Positions 36,040-47,733 of a stretch of DNA of 64,000 nucleotides are shown piece by piece. Under the pieces are notes generated by a model. That model saw only the letters and a list, made by a program, of their open reading frames with translations. It did no database searches and was not told the origin of the DNA. The number at the start of each line of letters is the position of its first letter. Position 1 is the stretch's first letter. Location: positions 53,041,237 through 53,105,236 of the forward strand of contig NC_065923.1 of the NCBI RefSeq assembly GCF_024586455.1. The letters are read 5' to 3'. This stretch comes from Bactrocera neohumeralis. Taxonomy: Eukaryota > Arthropoda > Insecta > Diptera > Tephritidae. A program made the position numbers and the translations under genes.

Positions 36040-36595
36040 ACAAAAAGAAAACCGTCGTTTTCCTATTGGAACGCCACATTTGCAAACCAGTAGATATGTA
36101 AATACGATCAGAACCAAGACATCGGTCAACAACTCTAACAAAACGCGAAATTCGAGGGCAAGAAAAATGCAGCTCAGGCGCCTCAAATATTTGTAAAAAC
36201 TTATGGGAATATTGGGAATGGTTTCATAAGTTCAAATATGGCAAATATGACGTGCAAGACAAGAAACATCCCGGACCGGTGAAAAAGTTTGCTCGACTTG
36301 GCATAGTGTCTATTAAAACATACCTGGAAACGTTGAAATGGGACATCCTACTCCACCCGCCGTATTCTCCTGATATCGCTCTCTGATTTCTACCTATTCC
36401 GATTGATGAGGCATGACCAGGCCGATCAGCACTTGTTCTTACGGAAAACCCAAAAATAGGGTCAATTCATGGATGACAAAAGACAAACAATTTTTTCGAC
36501 GAGAAATATGAGAAAAAGTTATGGCTAGCGTTGGAAAATATTTTGAAGAATGAGTATGTAACGATTTTTTTTACAATAAAGCCTTAAATCATGAT
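36040..36595 (+). pseudogene. Degraded mariner (DD34D-type) transposase with internal deletion
   Basis: Pieces in several frames: LWEYWEWFHKFKYGKYDVQD and KKHPGPVKKF (N-terminal domain), then YLETLKWDILLHPPYSPDIA (third-Asp region). C-terminal fragments follow (DDKRQTIF, EKLWLALENILKNEY). The part between, including the first two catalytic Asp residues, is missing. The remnant is followed directly by family A copy 2. Confidence 0.75.
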
Positions 36596-36596
36596 A

Positions 36597-37630
36597 AACA
36601 AGTAAGGAAGGGCTAAGTTCGGGTGTCACCGAACATTTTATACTCTCGCATGGTAAAGTGATAATCGAGATTTCATTATACGTCATTTACATATTTTTCA
36701 AATACCGTATTTTTGTAAAGTTTTATTCCGCTGTCATCATTGGTTCCTAATGTTTATACTCGTATTATACAGAGAAGGCATCAGATGGAATTCAAAATAG
36801 CATTATATTGGAAGAAGGCGTGGTTGTAAACCGATTTCACCCATATTCCGTACATGTCATCAGGGTGTTAAGGAAATATTATATACCGAATTTCATTGAA
36901 ATCGGTAGAGTAGTTCCTGAGACGCCACACCCATTTTCAATTTAAAAAAAAGCCTGGGTGCAGCTTCCTTCTGCCACTTCTTCCGTAAAATTTAGTGTTT
37001 CTGACGTTTTTTGTTAGTCGGTTAACGCACTTTTAGTGATTTTCAACATAACCTTTGTATGGGAGGTGGGCGTGGTTATAATCCGATTTCTTCCATTTTT
37101 GAACTGTATATGGAAATGCCTGAAGAAAACGACTCTGTAGAGTTTGGTTGACATAGCTATAGTAGTTTCCGAGATACGTACAAAAAACTTAGTAGGGGGC
37201 GGGGCCACGCCCACTTTTCCAAAAAAATTATGTCCAAATATGCCCTTGATCCCTTGTGCCAAATTTCACTTTAATATCTTTATTTATGGCTTAGTTATGA
37301 CACTTTATAGGTTTTCGGTTTCCGCCATTTTGTGGGCGTGGCAGTGGGCCGATTTTGCCCATCTTCGAACTTAACCTTCTTATGGAGCCAAGGAATACGT
37401 GTACCAAGTTTCATCATGGTATCTCAAGTTACAGCTTGCACGGACGGACGGACGGACAGACGGACGGACGGACAGACAGACATCCGGATTTCGACTCTAC
37501 TCGTCACCCTGATCACTTTGGTATATATAACCCTATATCTGACTCTTTTAGTTTTAGGACTTACAAACAACCGTTATGTGAACAAAACTATAATACTTTA
37601 TTAGCAACATTGTTGCGAGAGTATAAAAAC
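36597..37630 (+). repeat. Dispersed repeat family A, copy 2
   Basis: Aligns along its length with 19138-20285, with several internal deletions (for example near 36920 and 37010). It shows the same CCTGGGTGCAGCTTCCTTCT and GGGGGCGGGGCCACGCCCAC blocks. It ends with TTGCGAGAGTATAAAA, which is the reverse of the TTTATACTCTCGCA word near its start. The apparent frames inside are repeat sequence, not a gene. Confidence 0.85.
37440..37482 (+). repeat. (GACG/GACA)n tract in family A copy 2
   Basis: Tetranucleotide tract of about 43 bases beginning CGGACGGACGGACGGACAGA. It is longer than its counterpart at 20087-20118, as expected for slippage. Confidence 0.85.
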
Positions 37631-37664
37631 GGCGGTATTCCATTTGTACGCCTGATGAACTATT

Positions 37665-38060
37665 TTTAGATTCTGAACAGGGTATATTAAGATTGCAACG
37701 AAGTTTATAACAACCAGAAGGAAACGTCGGACATCCTATAGAGTATACAATGTTGTGTCGATTTAGTCATGTTCAATTGTCTTTATATACATACATACAT
37801 ATATTTGCGAACTGAAATTTTACGTACGTTCCTTTCACACCAAGAAACAGTTCATTTGTCGGAACCACTTACCACTTACTAGAGCTGCCGTACAAACTGT
37901 TCAATCAAAATCAAGTGCTTGTATGGAAAAACAACAGGATATCTTCACGAAATTTAGTATAGATAAAGCAATTCTAAAATCTTCTAACATATTGTCAGAT
38001 CCGACTACTATAGCAAACAGCTGTCATACAAACTAAGTGATCGGGAAGAAGGTGAAGTTC
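37665..38060. repeat. Dispersed repeat family B, diverged copy
   Basis: Starts TCTGAACAGGGTATATTAAG and continues AACGAAGTTTATAACAACCA. It carries degraded versions of the TGCCATACAAACTG and GATCGGAATCAAG blocks. It abuts family A copy 2, as family B abuts a family A copy at 44095-44120. Confidence 0.7.
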
Positions 38061-39576
38061 TTCATAATATATGTATATTTTATTTTATTGAGTAGCCTTG
38101 ATCCCACTCGAAGGTTTTTATATCAAACAACGTTGTAAGAAAAACCTATGTAGCAGAACATTTTCGCGATGATTTCTGGCATTACTGCCTCTTATAGTCT
38201 TTCTATATAAGTACATATGTATGTAGGTCACGATAACAGTGAAATTCATTGTGCAATATGCGTGGATGAATTTGCCATAACTAGCATTGATAATATTAAG
38301 ACAACGACGGTGTATTTTTCTAAAAGGAAATAATGTTTTATCAAGTTTTATTTACAAAGATTTTCCAGATTTCTACACAAAGCAAGTACTTTACAAAAAG
38401 GATAGATTCCTTATACCGTCATTATATAGTATAATATATAAAAATAATAATATACGGCGATATGCCCATATGTATAATATTTGTACCATATAACTTTATT
38501 TTGTCATTACTCATTAAAACTTTAATTGCTGATAATACTGTAACTATACTTGTATTGTCGGTATGTAAAGCCGTATTTCGAATGTTGACTCATAACTGCA
38601 CATGTAAAGTTATGATAACTACAACTTATTCCCCTTGGGTTAGTACTTTATCCACAGTTAAATACATACATACCATATTGAATTATAATAGCCGTCTTCG
38701 ATGATCCCCTGGTTGTTATGTTTAAGCTCCGGCCGCATATCAATGGAAATATCATTAAAGTGATCTAAGCTTTGTATACTTTAATTTATGTCAGTCTATT
38801 TAACTAACGACGGTTGATTGTTCGATTTGCTTCTCTCAAATTCGTTCGATTTTTATGAATCGATTTTTATAATGGTTTCAGAGGGATAATACTAACTAAA
38901 TCTGTTTTCGTTGAGAATAAATTTATAGGAAATATACAAATTTTGTAGTGGCAAAGCCACATTTTTGTTCACCTTGAATTAGTTTCAGAGATTTCAAATC
39001 TAATTTCTCTAACAAGAAATATAAAAGGGTCTTGAAAAGCTTTTATAAAAGAAATACATATGTATAAATTTTTTGAACTCCAAATTATCCTTTTTAATCT
39101 GAAAACATCTTATATCGTCATATTTGAAGCTTGCGCTCATTTGAAAGGCGCCTCGAATAGCAGCCTTGTTACAATATTTCAATGAATGAAGTTCCATATT
39201 TAAGTTCCAGTGGTTTCTCAAATATTTTGATATTTGTCCCAAATTAATCCGACCGCTTGATTGGGAGGAAAAGTAGGTCACAAAAAATTTGTAGTGTAAA
39301 TCAAATATGTACATATGTATATTGTATGCTGCACACATTCAAGAAATATTTTTCGAATAATAATAAATTTGAAGTGAATTTAAATTTTAGAAATAAGCTT
39401 TATTTATTTTACTTTTTTCAATTAATTAAATTTGATCATCAAAGTGCGCATCACGCATTACAAAAGGGCTAATGCCCAAAATGATTTCAAAATCAAAAAA
39501 CCCGAATGAATTAAACAACAAAAAATTGAGTTTTTACTCATTTAAAATTCAGAAATTTTTGTTTGTTGGCTTGCAG
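38061..39576. other. Stretch without recognised gene; one unexplained minus-strand frame
   Basis: A 109-codon minus-strand frame (39338-39009) includes SGRINLGQISKYLRNHW and AAIRGAFQMSASFKYDD. I recognise no family, and no splice context or poly(A) signal supports it. The rest is AT-rich. Confidence 0.35.
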
Positions 39577-39687
39577 GTCAATGCACCTGTAAGTGGCAAC
39601 GTCAATCGCTTTGACACCGTATACCCGACTTTGCCGGCATTCGACACGTTTAATGCAGGCCACACGCTGCAGTTAGCCGAAAAATAA
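39577..39687 (+). CDS. Probable terminal coding exon of an unidentified gene
   Basis: The acceptor TTTGTTTGTTGGCTTGCAG is followed by 36 codons (VNAPVSGNVNRFDTVYPTLP, AFDTFNAGHTLQLAEK) and TAA. Codon choice is more GC-rich than the flanks. AATAAA overlaps the stop (39683-39688) and recurs at 39687-39692, as at a 3' end. The reading phase at the acceptor is 0. Upstream exons were not found with confidence; 34672-34707 and the leader near 26.1-26.55 kb are possible partners. A GTAAGT at 39590 would permit a 12 nt alternative exon. I do not recognise the protein. Confidence 0.45.
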   Translation, partial: VNAPVSGNVNRFDTVYPTLPAFDTFNAGHTLQLAEK

Positions 39688-39694
39688 ATAAAAG

Positions 39695-41199
39695 AGTTCT
39701 CGCATACATTACACGGTATTTTCTCGTTTCATGGACATACATACATATATGTATGTATATACAAAAATATGATAATATAGATACATATGCATGTAGGTAT
39801 GTGAGCATGCGTGTAGGAATATTTTTGGTTTGCGTATTTGGCATAAAAAAATAAACTAAACAAACAAATCAAATATCAGACATACATACATACATATATC
39901 TAGTATATAAGTACTTATGTATATATACTCCATGAGCGTCATGGAAAGACACTAAATTAGAGTAGTCCTATTGGAAAGCGTTCGAGCGCGTTGAGTGCAA
40001 AGCCAAGTCACGACCACTTTTTTCAATGCTAAGGTAGCACAAGTGCCTCTAAAAATAGAAATGTCAGTGTTTTTTGAAATATTTCCCCGAAAACTCACAC
40101 TCAAAAATATGTTTGGGATAATTACGGATTGCATTTATTTTGTTTTGTTTCTGTTTATTTATGTTTTTATTTACTTCCATTATACTTTCAAAAAACACAA
40201 TTTAAATCTTTCTGTTTTTGTGGGAAAATTCTTTATCTGCATCGGTTCATATGCTTTGTTTCGAAAACATTTTTGTATTCACTGCCAAGAAATCGAAATT
40301 TATTTACGTCTACGCAACGCAGAGAGGTAAATACTGCTGTGACATTCATACGCGTTTTCCGCTTTCGTTTTTTTCCACTTCTTTGTTTCGGAATTTTTAC
40401 GCTTGCTTTATTTTGTTCCATAAATACCAACACGCTAGTACGTAAAGAGCTAATCTGCAACAAAATTCTAATTTAGTATTTATGTGTGTGTTTGCATGTA
40501 TGTATGTATGTGTATATGTTGTCGGAAAATTTAGAAAAATAAAGGAAATTATGTTTCTCAGCATATATATGTATACACATATGTATATACTTATATATGT
40601 ACGTATGTATATGCATGTCACTTGAATGGGTTCTCCCACACATTTGTGTACTTATGTATGTATGTTTTGCATAACATATTTAAAAATTTCCGAAGATTGA
40701 TTTCAGTTTTTGCAAACAAATACTTATTTTCTTGACTCTCACTCAGTGCGGTTGATATAGAAGCAGATTTATAGCATTATTTGTTTTTTATAGGAACAGG
40801 AGTATGTTCACAAAATTTGGTTTTAACTGGGTCTCTGCCTTTGAAAATGTTTTATTGTATGCATACAGTCAAGAGCAAAAGTTTGGATACAGCTTATACA
40901 TAGGTACATACATATGTATGTAATTCAGAGAAATTCAAAAATATTGTCAAAACTTGGTTATCGCTAGTGAGCAGTAAAAGAATAAAATTTTCATTTCTTG
41001 AGTTCAAAATTGAACACTTGAGTTGAAATCATCGGCTAACCCATAGTTTTTCGTATGCACTGTATACTTGCACGTACTGTTTTACCTTAACCAGCGGAGA
41101 CCTGGAGCCAATTACTTATTTTTTTTGCAATAATTAGAAATAATTTTTCAAGCAGCTTTACGTTTAGTTTGCTTCGATCTTTCTGGGCTGGAATGTATA
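39695..41199. other. Stretch without recognised gene
   Basis: Palindromic ACATACATATATGTATGT-type tracts near 39735-39765, 39880-39930 and 40560-40620. Frames at 39995-40476 are T-rich low complexity and overlap on both strands without splice context. Confidence 0.45.
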
Positions 41200-41765
41200 T
41201 ATCAAATGCTATCAATGATATTTAGCTTTAATTTATTCAATGGGTCTGAAGGTATGGGCTCCCAAGTGTTAAAGTTTCGACCTCCCAAATGCGGGTCAGT
41301 CAAGATGGAAGTGTTGAGTTATTTCCACCTTATCTTCTTCCATACAGCTTCTGCAGATGGCGTTTCGGTAAGATTCCCAACCTTACAGCATGGACATCAA
41401 TAAGGCAAAAAGCGGACCAAGCTTCCGCGAAGCGCAACTATCTAGTAGTAGAACACAAATGGACACGGAAACTCCGATCTACTTCCATTCTAGCAATAGC
41501 GGTTCTATGATGCTTTTCCTTGCTAGCTTATCAGCTTTGCAATTTCCTGCGATTCCGCTATGGCCTGGCACCCATGCCAATCTTATCACAAAGACACTCG
41601 ATGCTATTGATGGCGAGGTTAGGCACTCTTCGACCAAACCTGAAAGCACTGTTAAAAAGTTCAAGGCTAGTATCGCCGCTATGCTATCTGAGCAGAAGGA
41701 GGTCGCACTCCGGAGTAATATATTTACTGCTACCTTAATGGCTGCAACGTCGGCTTGGAAGACAC
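41200..41765 (-). pseudogene. Non-LTR retrotransposon RNase H and zinc-finger remnant
   Basis: On the minus strand it reads VIRLAWVPGHSGIAGNCKAD and KLARKSIIEPLLLEW (RNase H; the usual GNE/ADxLA is GNCKADKLA here). A frame change leads to CRSCMEEDKVEITQHFHLD, PAFGRSKL and HLGAHTF. It matches the end of the fragment at 28880-29240. Frameshifts and stops make it inactive. Confidence 0.8.
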
Positions 41766-43559
41766 TGCTCTAATCAGGAAGTCTGAAGCTGCAGTTTATA
41801 GATAGCTCCTAATAGTAAACCACTCCACCAACCTTTCCCCCAAGCTTTTACCCATCCATTAAGAAGTTCACTGCCCCTCTCCTTTAACGGCTTCTTCCCA
41901 CCCACAACTCCCTCGTCAGTATATGGGTAGAGAAAGAGCCGCCAGAATTCGGTTTGTCGATTCCACGATCCAAGTGATCCGGTATTAAGTCAAGGTGTGT
42001 GATACTATACGAACCCAGATTCACACATTAAAAGAATTCTTTTTTCAGAGAAAACGTACAAAAAACCTTACACACTTGCAAATACGAAAAAATATTCGAT
42101 GGTTTCATTAAAAACGTTGCTTTTCAAACCTTTTAAACAAATTTTTATTAAATTACCTACTAAATCAACAATTTACGGTTCGTTGCTCATTTCGAAAAAA
42201 AAACCACCCACATTCGCGAAATTGTTATATAAATAAAGCGATTAAAGATAATTCGATATAAATATTTTCCGGTTGTCACGATCAACGTTCACTTTATGAG
42301 AAGTCCAGCAATTATTGCAATGAAAAACAACACCAAAATTATAGGGAAATCTGATGATTATGAGTTGAGTTTTATAATTACGTGATGGTTACTGCTCTCA
42401 TGCCGACTAATATACGATTTGTTTTCATGATTTGTATCGGCTGAAAATAGTAATTTAATTATTATTGTAATAGTAACAAATTGCAAATACTTCCAGATTC
42501 ATTTTCGATAAAGATTTACACTCAAGACATGTATAAAAAAATAACAATTGAAGCACAAAGCTTAGATTTAATATTAACACTTAATTAGTAAACAATATAG
42601 TATATTAATTGAAGATCTGATTGAAACCATAAAATTAAAATGATGGTGATTAATTAAGGTATATTTTATGACATGAAATCACACTGTCGATCCAGTTGTG
42701 CACTACTTTTCTGAGCATAACCGATTTTCTAACCAATAACGAACCAAATCGTATTATTCAACTGTTTTGCCATAGTTGACTTTAGATGCTCCATAAAAAT
42801 TAGTCCAACATTGTCAAATGACATGACATAGTTTGTTCCTTATCATTGCAGATGATTTGAGGATACAAATCTAAATGTGAATTATCTTCACAGCCCGTGA
42901 GTTTCAGAATTTGTAAACATTGTTCTGATAAGAAACTAATAATTTATCAAAATTATGCCGAACATAAACATCACGACATGAGTTCAGTTTTGACAGCTAT
43001 ATCCCTAAGTAATATATATAAATATATATATATATATAAATAATTATTGAACATGCTTACATAATTCTTAGATAAACAAATATTCGGCAGTGTAGAGGTA
43101 CTCGCGGTCTAAAGTCTGTAGTCACCTGCTCAGGGGTTATCGATTTACTTTATTTAATCTATATGAACTGAAACAAATATTGTAATCAATTTATAAAAAC
43201 TTTTAAATATATTTTATCGTTTTAATAACCACATGCACACAAGCATATGCATATACATATGTACATATACATAGCTATATGTATGTATCCATATTAATGA
43301 TAAGTTTACTCATCATTCAACTTCATTGGAAAAACCAACCTGCAAATAAAATTCCACTGCTTTGGTTGCTAGACACATTTTTGATAAATGAAAAATTTCA
43401 AAAAATAATTGAAAAAGTAGATAAAAGTCTCCTGAAAATGTCTAGTATGTACCTGATAATGTGACAATGAATTGTGTTAATAAGAGTGGTGATATTTTCA
43501 TTTCCGCTTTTAGTTGAAACTTGTCAACAAAATTTTTTAACATAAATTTAGCTCTTTTT
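41766..43559. other. Stretch without recognised gene
   Basis: AT-rich, with a TATATAAATATATATATATA tract near 43012-43040. No gene, transposon end or splice pair recognised. Confidence 0.4.
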
Positions 43560-44095
43560 CAACGCCCGCCCTTCCGTCCGTTCATGCAAGCTGTAACTTG
43601 AGCAAAAATTGAGATATTTTGATGAAATTTGGTGTACGCGTTCCTTGGCAAAAAAAATATGAGTTCGTAGAAGGGGATAAATGGACCACTACCACGCCCA
43701 CAAAACGCCATTAACCGAAGCCCTATAAAAATCCATAACTTACAACTAAATTAAGATATAGAACTTTAATTTCGCACAGAGTATCGCAGTAGCAAGTAGT
43801 ATGTATGTTTGAATGGATTAATACTTTCTTGGCCCCCATATACCTAATATAAAGTTTTTCGAACTTTCGCATATATCGGACAATATGTGAGTTATCTTAA
43901 TAAAATTGAGAGAGCGTGTTCTCTTATAACGGTGCATTTTATGCTTGGAATAAATATATATAACAGCAGGTGAAAGCTTGCCCTAGATCCCATATAACTA
44001 ACAGGCCTCATTTACCTGAATGTACTTACTTGCCTAGCTTTAATCCTTGCGAGTTGCAAGAGTATGAATTGTTCGGTTATACCTGAACTTAGCTC
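43560..44095 (-). repeat. Dispersed repeat family A, copy 3 (inverted, diverged)
   Basis: In reverse orientation: TTCCGTCCGTTCATGCAAGC (tract and CTTGCACGGACGG end), CGCCCACAAAACGCC, and a final ACCTGAACTTAGCTCTTCCT that mirrors AGGAAGGGCTAAGTTCGGGT. It is shortened and older than copies 1 and 2. Confidence 0.7.
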
Positions 44096-44119
44096 TTCCT
44101 TATTTGTTTATTTATTTAT

Positions 44120-44725
44120 TTTTTATTATACCCTAAACTTGAAGATTGTCACGAAGTTTGTAAACCCAGAAGGAAGCGTCGGAGACCCTATAAAGTATAT
44201 ATATATAAATGATCAGTATGTTGAGCTGAGTCGATTTAGCCATATCCGTCTGTCCGTCTGTCTGTATATATTCGAACTAGTCTCTCAGTTTTTAAGATAT
44301 CGTTTTAAAATTTTGCAAACGTCATTTTCTCTTCAAGAAGCTGCTCATTTGTCGAAACTGTCGATATCGGACCACTATAACATATAGCTGCCATACAAAC
44401 TGAACGATCGGAATCAAGTTCTTGTATGGAAAGCTTTCACTTTTGACAATGTATCTTCACAAAAGTTGGCACAGGTTATTTTCTAGGGCAACAATGTAAT
44501 CTCCGAAGAAATGGTTCAGATCGGTTAACTATAGCATATAGCTGCCATACAAACCGAACGATCGGAATCAAGGGCTTGTATGGAAAACTTTCGCATTTGA
44601 CGTGGTATCTTCACGAAATTTGACATGGATTACTGCTTAAGGTAATAATATAATCTCCGAAAAAATTGTTCAGATCGGATTACTATAGCATATAGCTTCC
44701 ATATAAACTGAACACATAGTTAAGT
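44120..44725. repeat. Dispersed repeat family B, best copy, with 154 bp tandem units
   Basis: Opens TTATACCCTAAACTTGAAGA, then CACGAAGTTTGTAAACCCAG and a CCGTCTGTCCGTCTGTCTGT tract. The segment beginning CGG-ACTATA recurs at 44368, 44522 and 44676, exactly 154 bp apart. Each unit carries ATAGCTGCCATACAAACYGA, GATCGGAATCAAG and a CTCCGAA block. The last unit is partial. Confidence 0.85.
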
Positions 44726-45584
44726 TATGAAAATGATGTGTATGTGGACACATGTACATACATATGTATGTATTTATGTAGTTCTCAACGATAATTACTA
44801 CTCTGACGCATTAACTGAGCGTGTGCATCATGCGCTTACAGTTAAGTAACTGTAACTGACTAGTTACATATATGTTCATTACTTCACAAAATCAATTGCA
44901 CCAGTTGTAAGGTGTGCAGCGGTGAGCCATTTACATAAGTGGCATGGCGTGCATTCCATCAATCACAGCAACAAAACAACTGCGTCAGTTGGCAAAAACA
45001 ACATGAAAGTCACGTGAAATGGCATTTAGCGGTGTTTAGATGTCAAAACCAGAAGTGCAAAGCTTTAAATGCTGCGTATGCAATTGACTATTTAGCTACA
45101 CACATGCATACAAACAAACATATGTACATACATATATAGCGCATACGCAGCTAAGTGGATAAAGTGCGCGACAATTATTTGATTTCTAGTTGGTTCGTAA
45201 TCTATTTTTTTTTTTGAACAGCTGAAAATAAAATGCAATTAGCCATAAATACATGGAAAATCTCTTCAGAAACTTAGAGTCGCAATCGCTAGACAGCTTT
45301 CATCCTTTGGAAGCCTTCAATTGAGATATACTAGCTAAAATTGTATTTAAATTATTTAGAACGAAGTTCGGCCTTATATGTAGCTGCCAAGTTGTAAAGC
45401 TTTATGAGAGAAATAAAACATATGTATGTATGTACTTACATGAGTAATCATTTGTCGTTGACAGCGCGTGGGCGCCTGCCCGTTATACGCGTTTAGTTCC
45501 GTGCGCAGTGCTTCCGTTTCACACACATACACACGTGAGCACTTGCAATTTGTTACATTTTACTTTAGCACCGCATTAGTTATA
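44726..45584. other. Stretch without recognised gene
   Basis: The 44939-45139 frame has no splice context and ends in an ACATATGTACATACATATAT tract. Nothing else recognised. Confidence 0.4.
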
Positions 45585-46502
45585 TACCCTTGCAACATGC
45601 TGCTTAGAGTATAATAGCCTTGTTCACCTAACGGTTGTACGTTTAACCAAAACTAAGCGAGATAGATATAGGGTTACGTATACATACATATATACATATA
45701 CATATAGACATGATAACTAAAGCTATATACATATATTGTCTGTCGCCCTCCATTAAACCATATTGAAAAGAAGTCTTTTAGCATTTCTTCTGTGAAAATG
45801 GATAAAATCAGATAATAACCACGCCCACTCCCCTAATAACAGTTATGTTGGAAATTATTAAAACTCACTGAATGAATGAGTCACTAACATTAAATTTCAC
45901 AACAACAGGGAAGGGCTTTATGAGAGCTGGTGTAAAAATTGGAAAATGGACATGACACCACCCTCATTTAGGTGTAATCCTATATCTTAGGAACTACTTC
46001 ACCAATCATTGCCAAATTTAGTATGAGTGGTTACTAAGCCACTCCTTTAAAAAACTGTAAAAATGGGTGAAATCGGACAGTAACCACTTCTTCTTTCACT
46101 TTACAGTAAACTAATCCAACACCAATAAAGTTATTAGAGTAAAACTTTGCAAAAATAGTGTCCTCAAGGTATTTTAACTTATGCCCAAAAATTGTCTCAA
46201 TTGGATTACAGTCTATGCGAAAAATAGGTAAAATCGGGTCAACACTTCTCATATATGTACATACATATGTACATGTGTATACAAATAACCTAAATATAAT
46301 ATATTCCAGTTTCCTGACCACTTTATACCGCATCTTTCGGTCGATATGGAAGAAATCTGAATAAAATTCAGAAAGAATGGATGAAATCGGGGCGATACTT
46401 TTAAGTTCAATTTCAAAGTTTTGGCAGCACCTGAAAGTGTTTTCCAGTTGCGAGAGTATAAAATGTTCCATTACATCCGAACTTAGCCCTTCCTTACTTG
46501 TT
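45585..46502 (-). repeat. Dispersed repeat family A, copy 4 (inverted, diverged)
   Basis: Ends with TTGCGAGAGTATAAAATGTT and CCGAACTTAGCCCTTCCTTA, the reverse of the family A start. It begins with TGCTTAGAGTATAATAGCCT and a GATATAGGGTTACG word equal to the reverse of the other end. The interior is heavily diverged, with CACGCCCACT near 45821. Confidence 0.7.
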
Positions 46503-46802
46503 ATATAAATAAATAAATCGCTCACATGTATTTACTTAGATTTATGACTATTTTTTATGAATCTGTGTGCGTACAAAATATTTCCGTATTGTCGGCAGTA
46601 ACGTGGAAATAATAAAAGATGTACGTGATGATTGTTTTTAAATACTTGCGGTAGAATTATCATTGTTCCTACGAACAAAAGGGTGGTCAGAGCAAAGTAA
46701 TGCAAATTTTTATGGTAAGATAAAATTCAAACTACATTCGAACGCATATAGCTGTATCTTACCAAAACAAATAATATAGGTACATACATATATACATAGG
46801 TA

Positions 46803-47733
46803 CAAGGTAGGTCGCAAAAGAAACAGAACTTTTTAAATATAACTGTTTCTGGTGGCGCCACCTATTGGTGGGTATATGAAATAAAAAGTTTGATCTCTTG
46901 TTGACATTTCGTAAAAATTTTAAGACAATTGGATAACTACAATCGATGTTATCCATCAAAAAGTGACAGCAGCTTTTGGTCATCAGTCGTCAAATGCAAA
47001 GAACAAATATTAAATTTTATTTTAAACTTGGGAAAACGTTTACTAAAACATTTCAAATGATGAAAAAAGTTTATGGTGATCAGTGCCTATCCCGTAGTAA
47101 TGTGCATGAGTGGTTTAAGGGATTCCAAGAAGGTCGTGAGGACCTCTGTGACGATCAGAAGTCGGTCGTCTTCAGAAGTCAAAAATAAAGACAATGCTGA
47201 TTTGTTTTTACGATTCCGAGGGTATTGTACACCGAGAGTTCGTCCCACCTGGCCAAACGATTAATGCTGTGTTTTACCTTGGTGTTATGAAGCGCCTTTT
47301 GTCACGCATTCGTCGTGCTCGACCACAATACCTTGAGGCAGGGTCCTGGCGCCTGTTGCACGATAATGCACCGTGTCATCGGTCGACGCTTGTCACTGAT
47401 TTTTTGACAAAAAACTCCATATTAACCATTAATCACTCACCCTTCTCACCTGATCTGGCACCCTGTGATTTTTACCTATTTGGAAAACTTCATTTGCCCA
47501 TGAAAGGACACTGGTTTCAGGACATTTCAGCTATCCAAAAGGCGACGACCTATATTGTCAAGCGCATTCCGAAAAATGACCTTAAACACTCATTTGAAAT
47601 GCTAATTGACCGGGCTAAACGCTGTATCGAAGCACAAGGAAACTACTTTGAATAAAAAAATATAACTTTTGAAAAATATTAATTTTTTGTTGTTTTTTTT
47701 TTAACAGTCCTGTTTCTTTTGCGACAGACCTTG
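46803..47733 (+). mobile_element. Mariner internal-deletion derivative, 931 bp, TA-flanked
   Basis: Same ends as 21547-22846, TA on both sides. Relative to that copy about 369 bp are missing, joining ...CAGAAGTCGG (copy 1 position ~21909) to TCGTCTTCAG (~22279). The length difference of 1300 minus 931 fits this single deletion. The left frame from 46994 ends out of frame at 47188 (KSVVFRSQK). The right part 47194-47655 is open and keeps FYDSEG, HDNAPCHRS, SPDLAPCDFYLF and the C-terminus, but lacks the DNA-binding linkage. It cannot encode an intact transposase, but its ends could be acted on in trans. Confidence 0.93.

Noticed and set aside
37144..37669. Overlapping 76-104 codon frames
   Set aside because: They lie inside family A copy 2 and are translations of repeat DNA and of the GACG tract.
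39995..40476. Three overlapping Phe/Leu-rich plus-strand frames
   Set aside because: T-rich low complexity read in several frames at once; no splice sites or conserved motif.
46034..46525. 163-codon minus-strand frame
   Set aside because: Falls within the inverted family A copy 4; no protein motif. Repeat coincidence.
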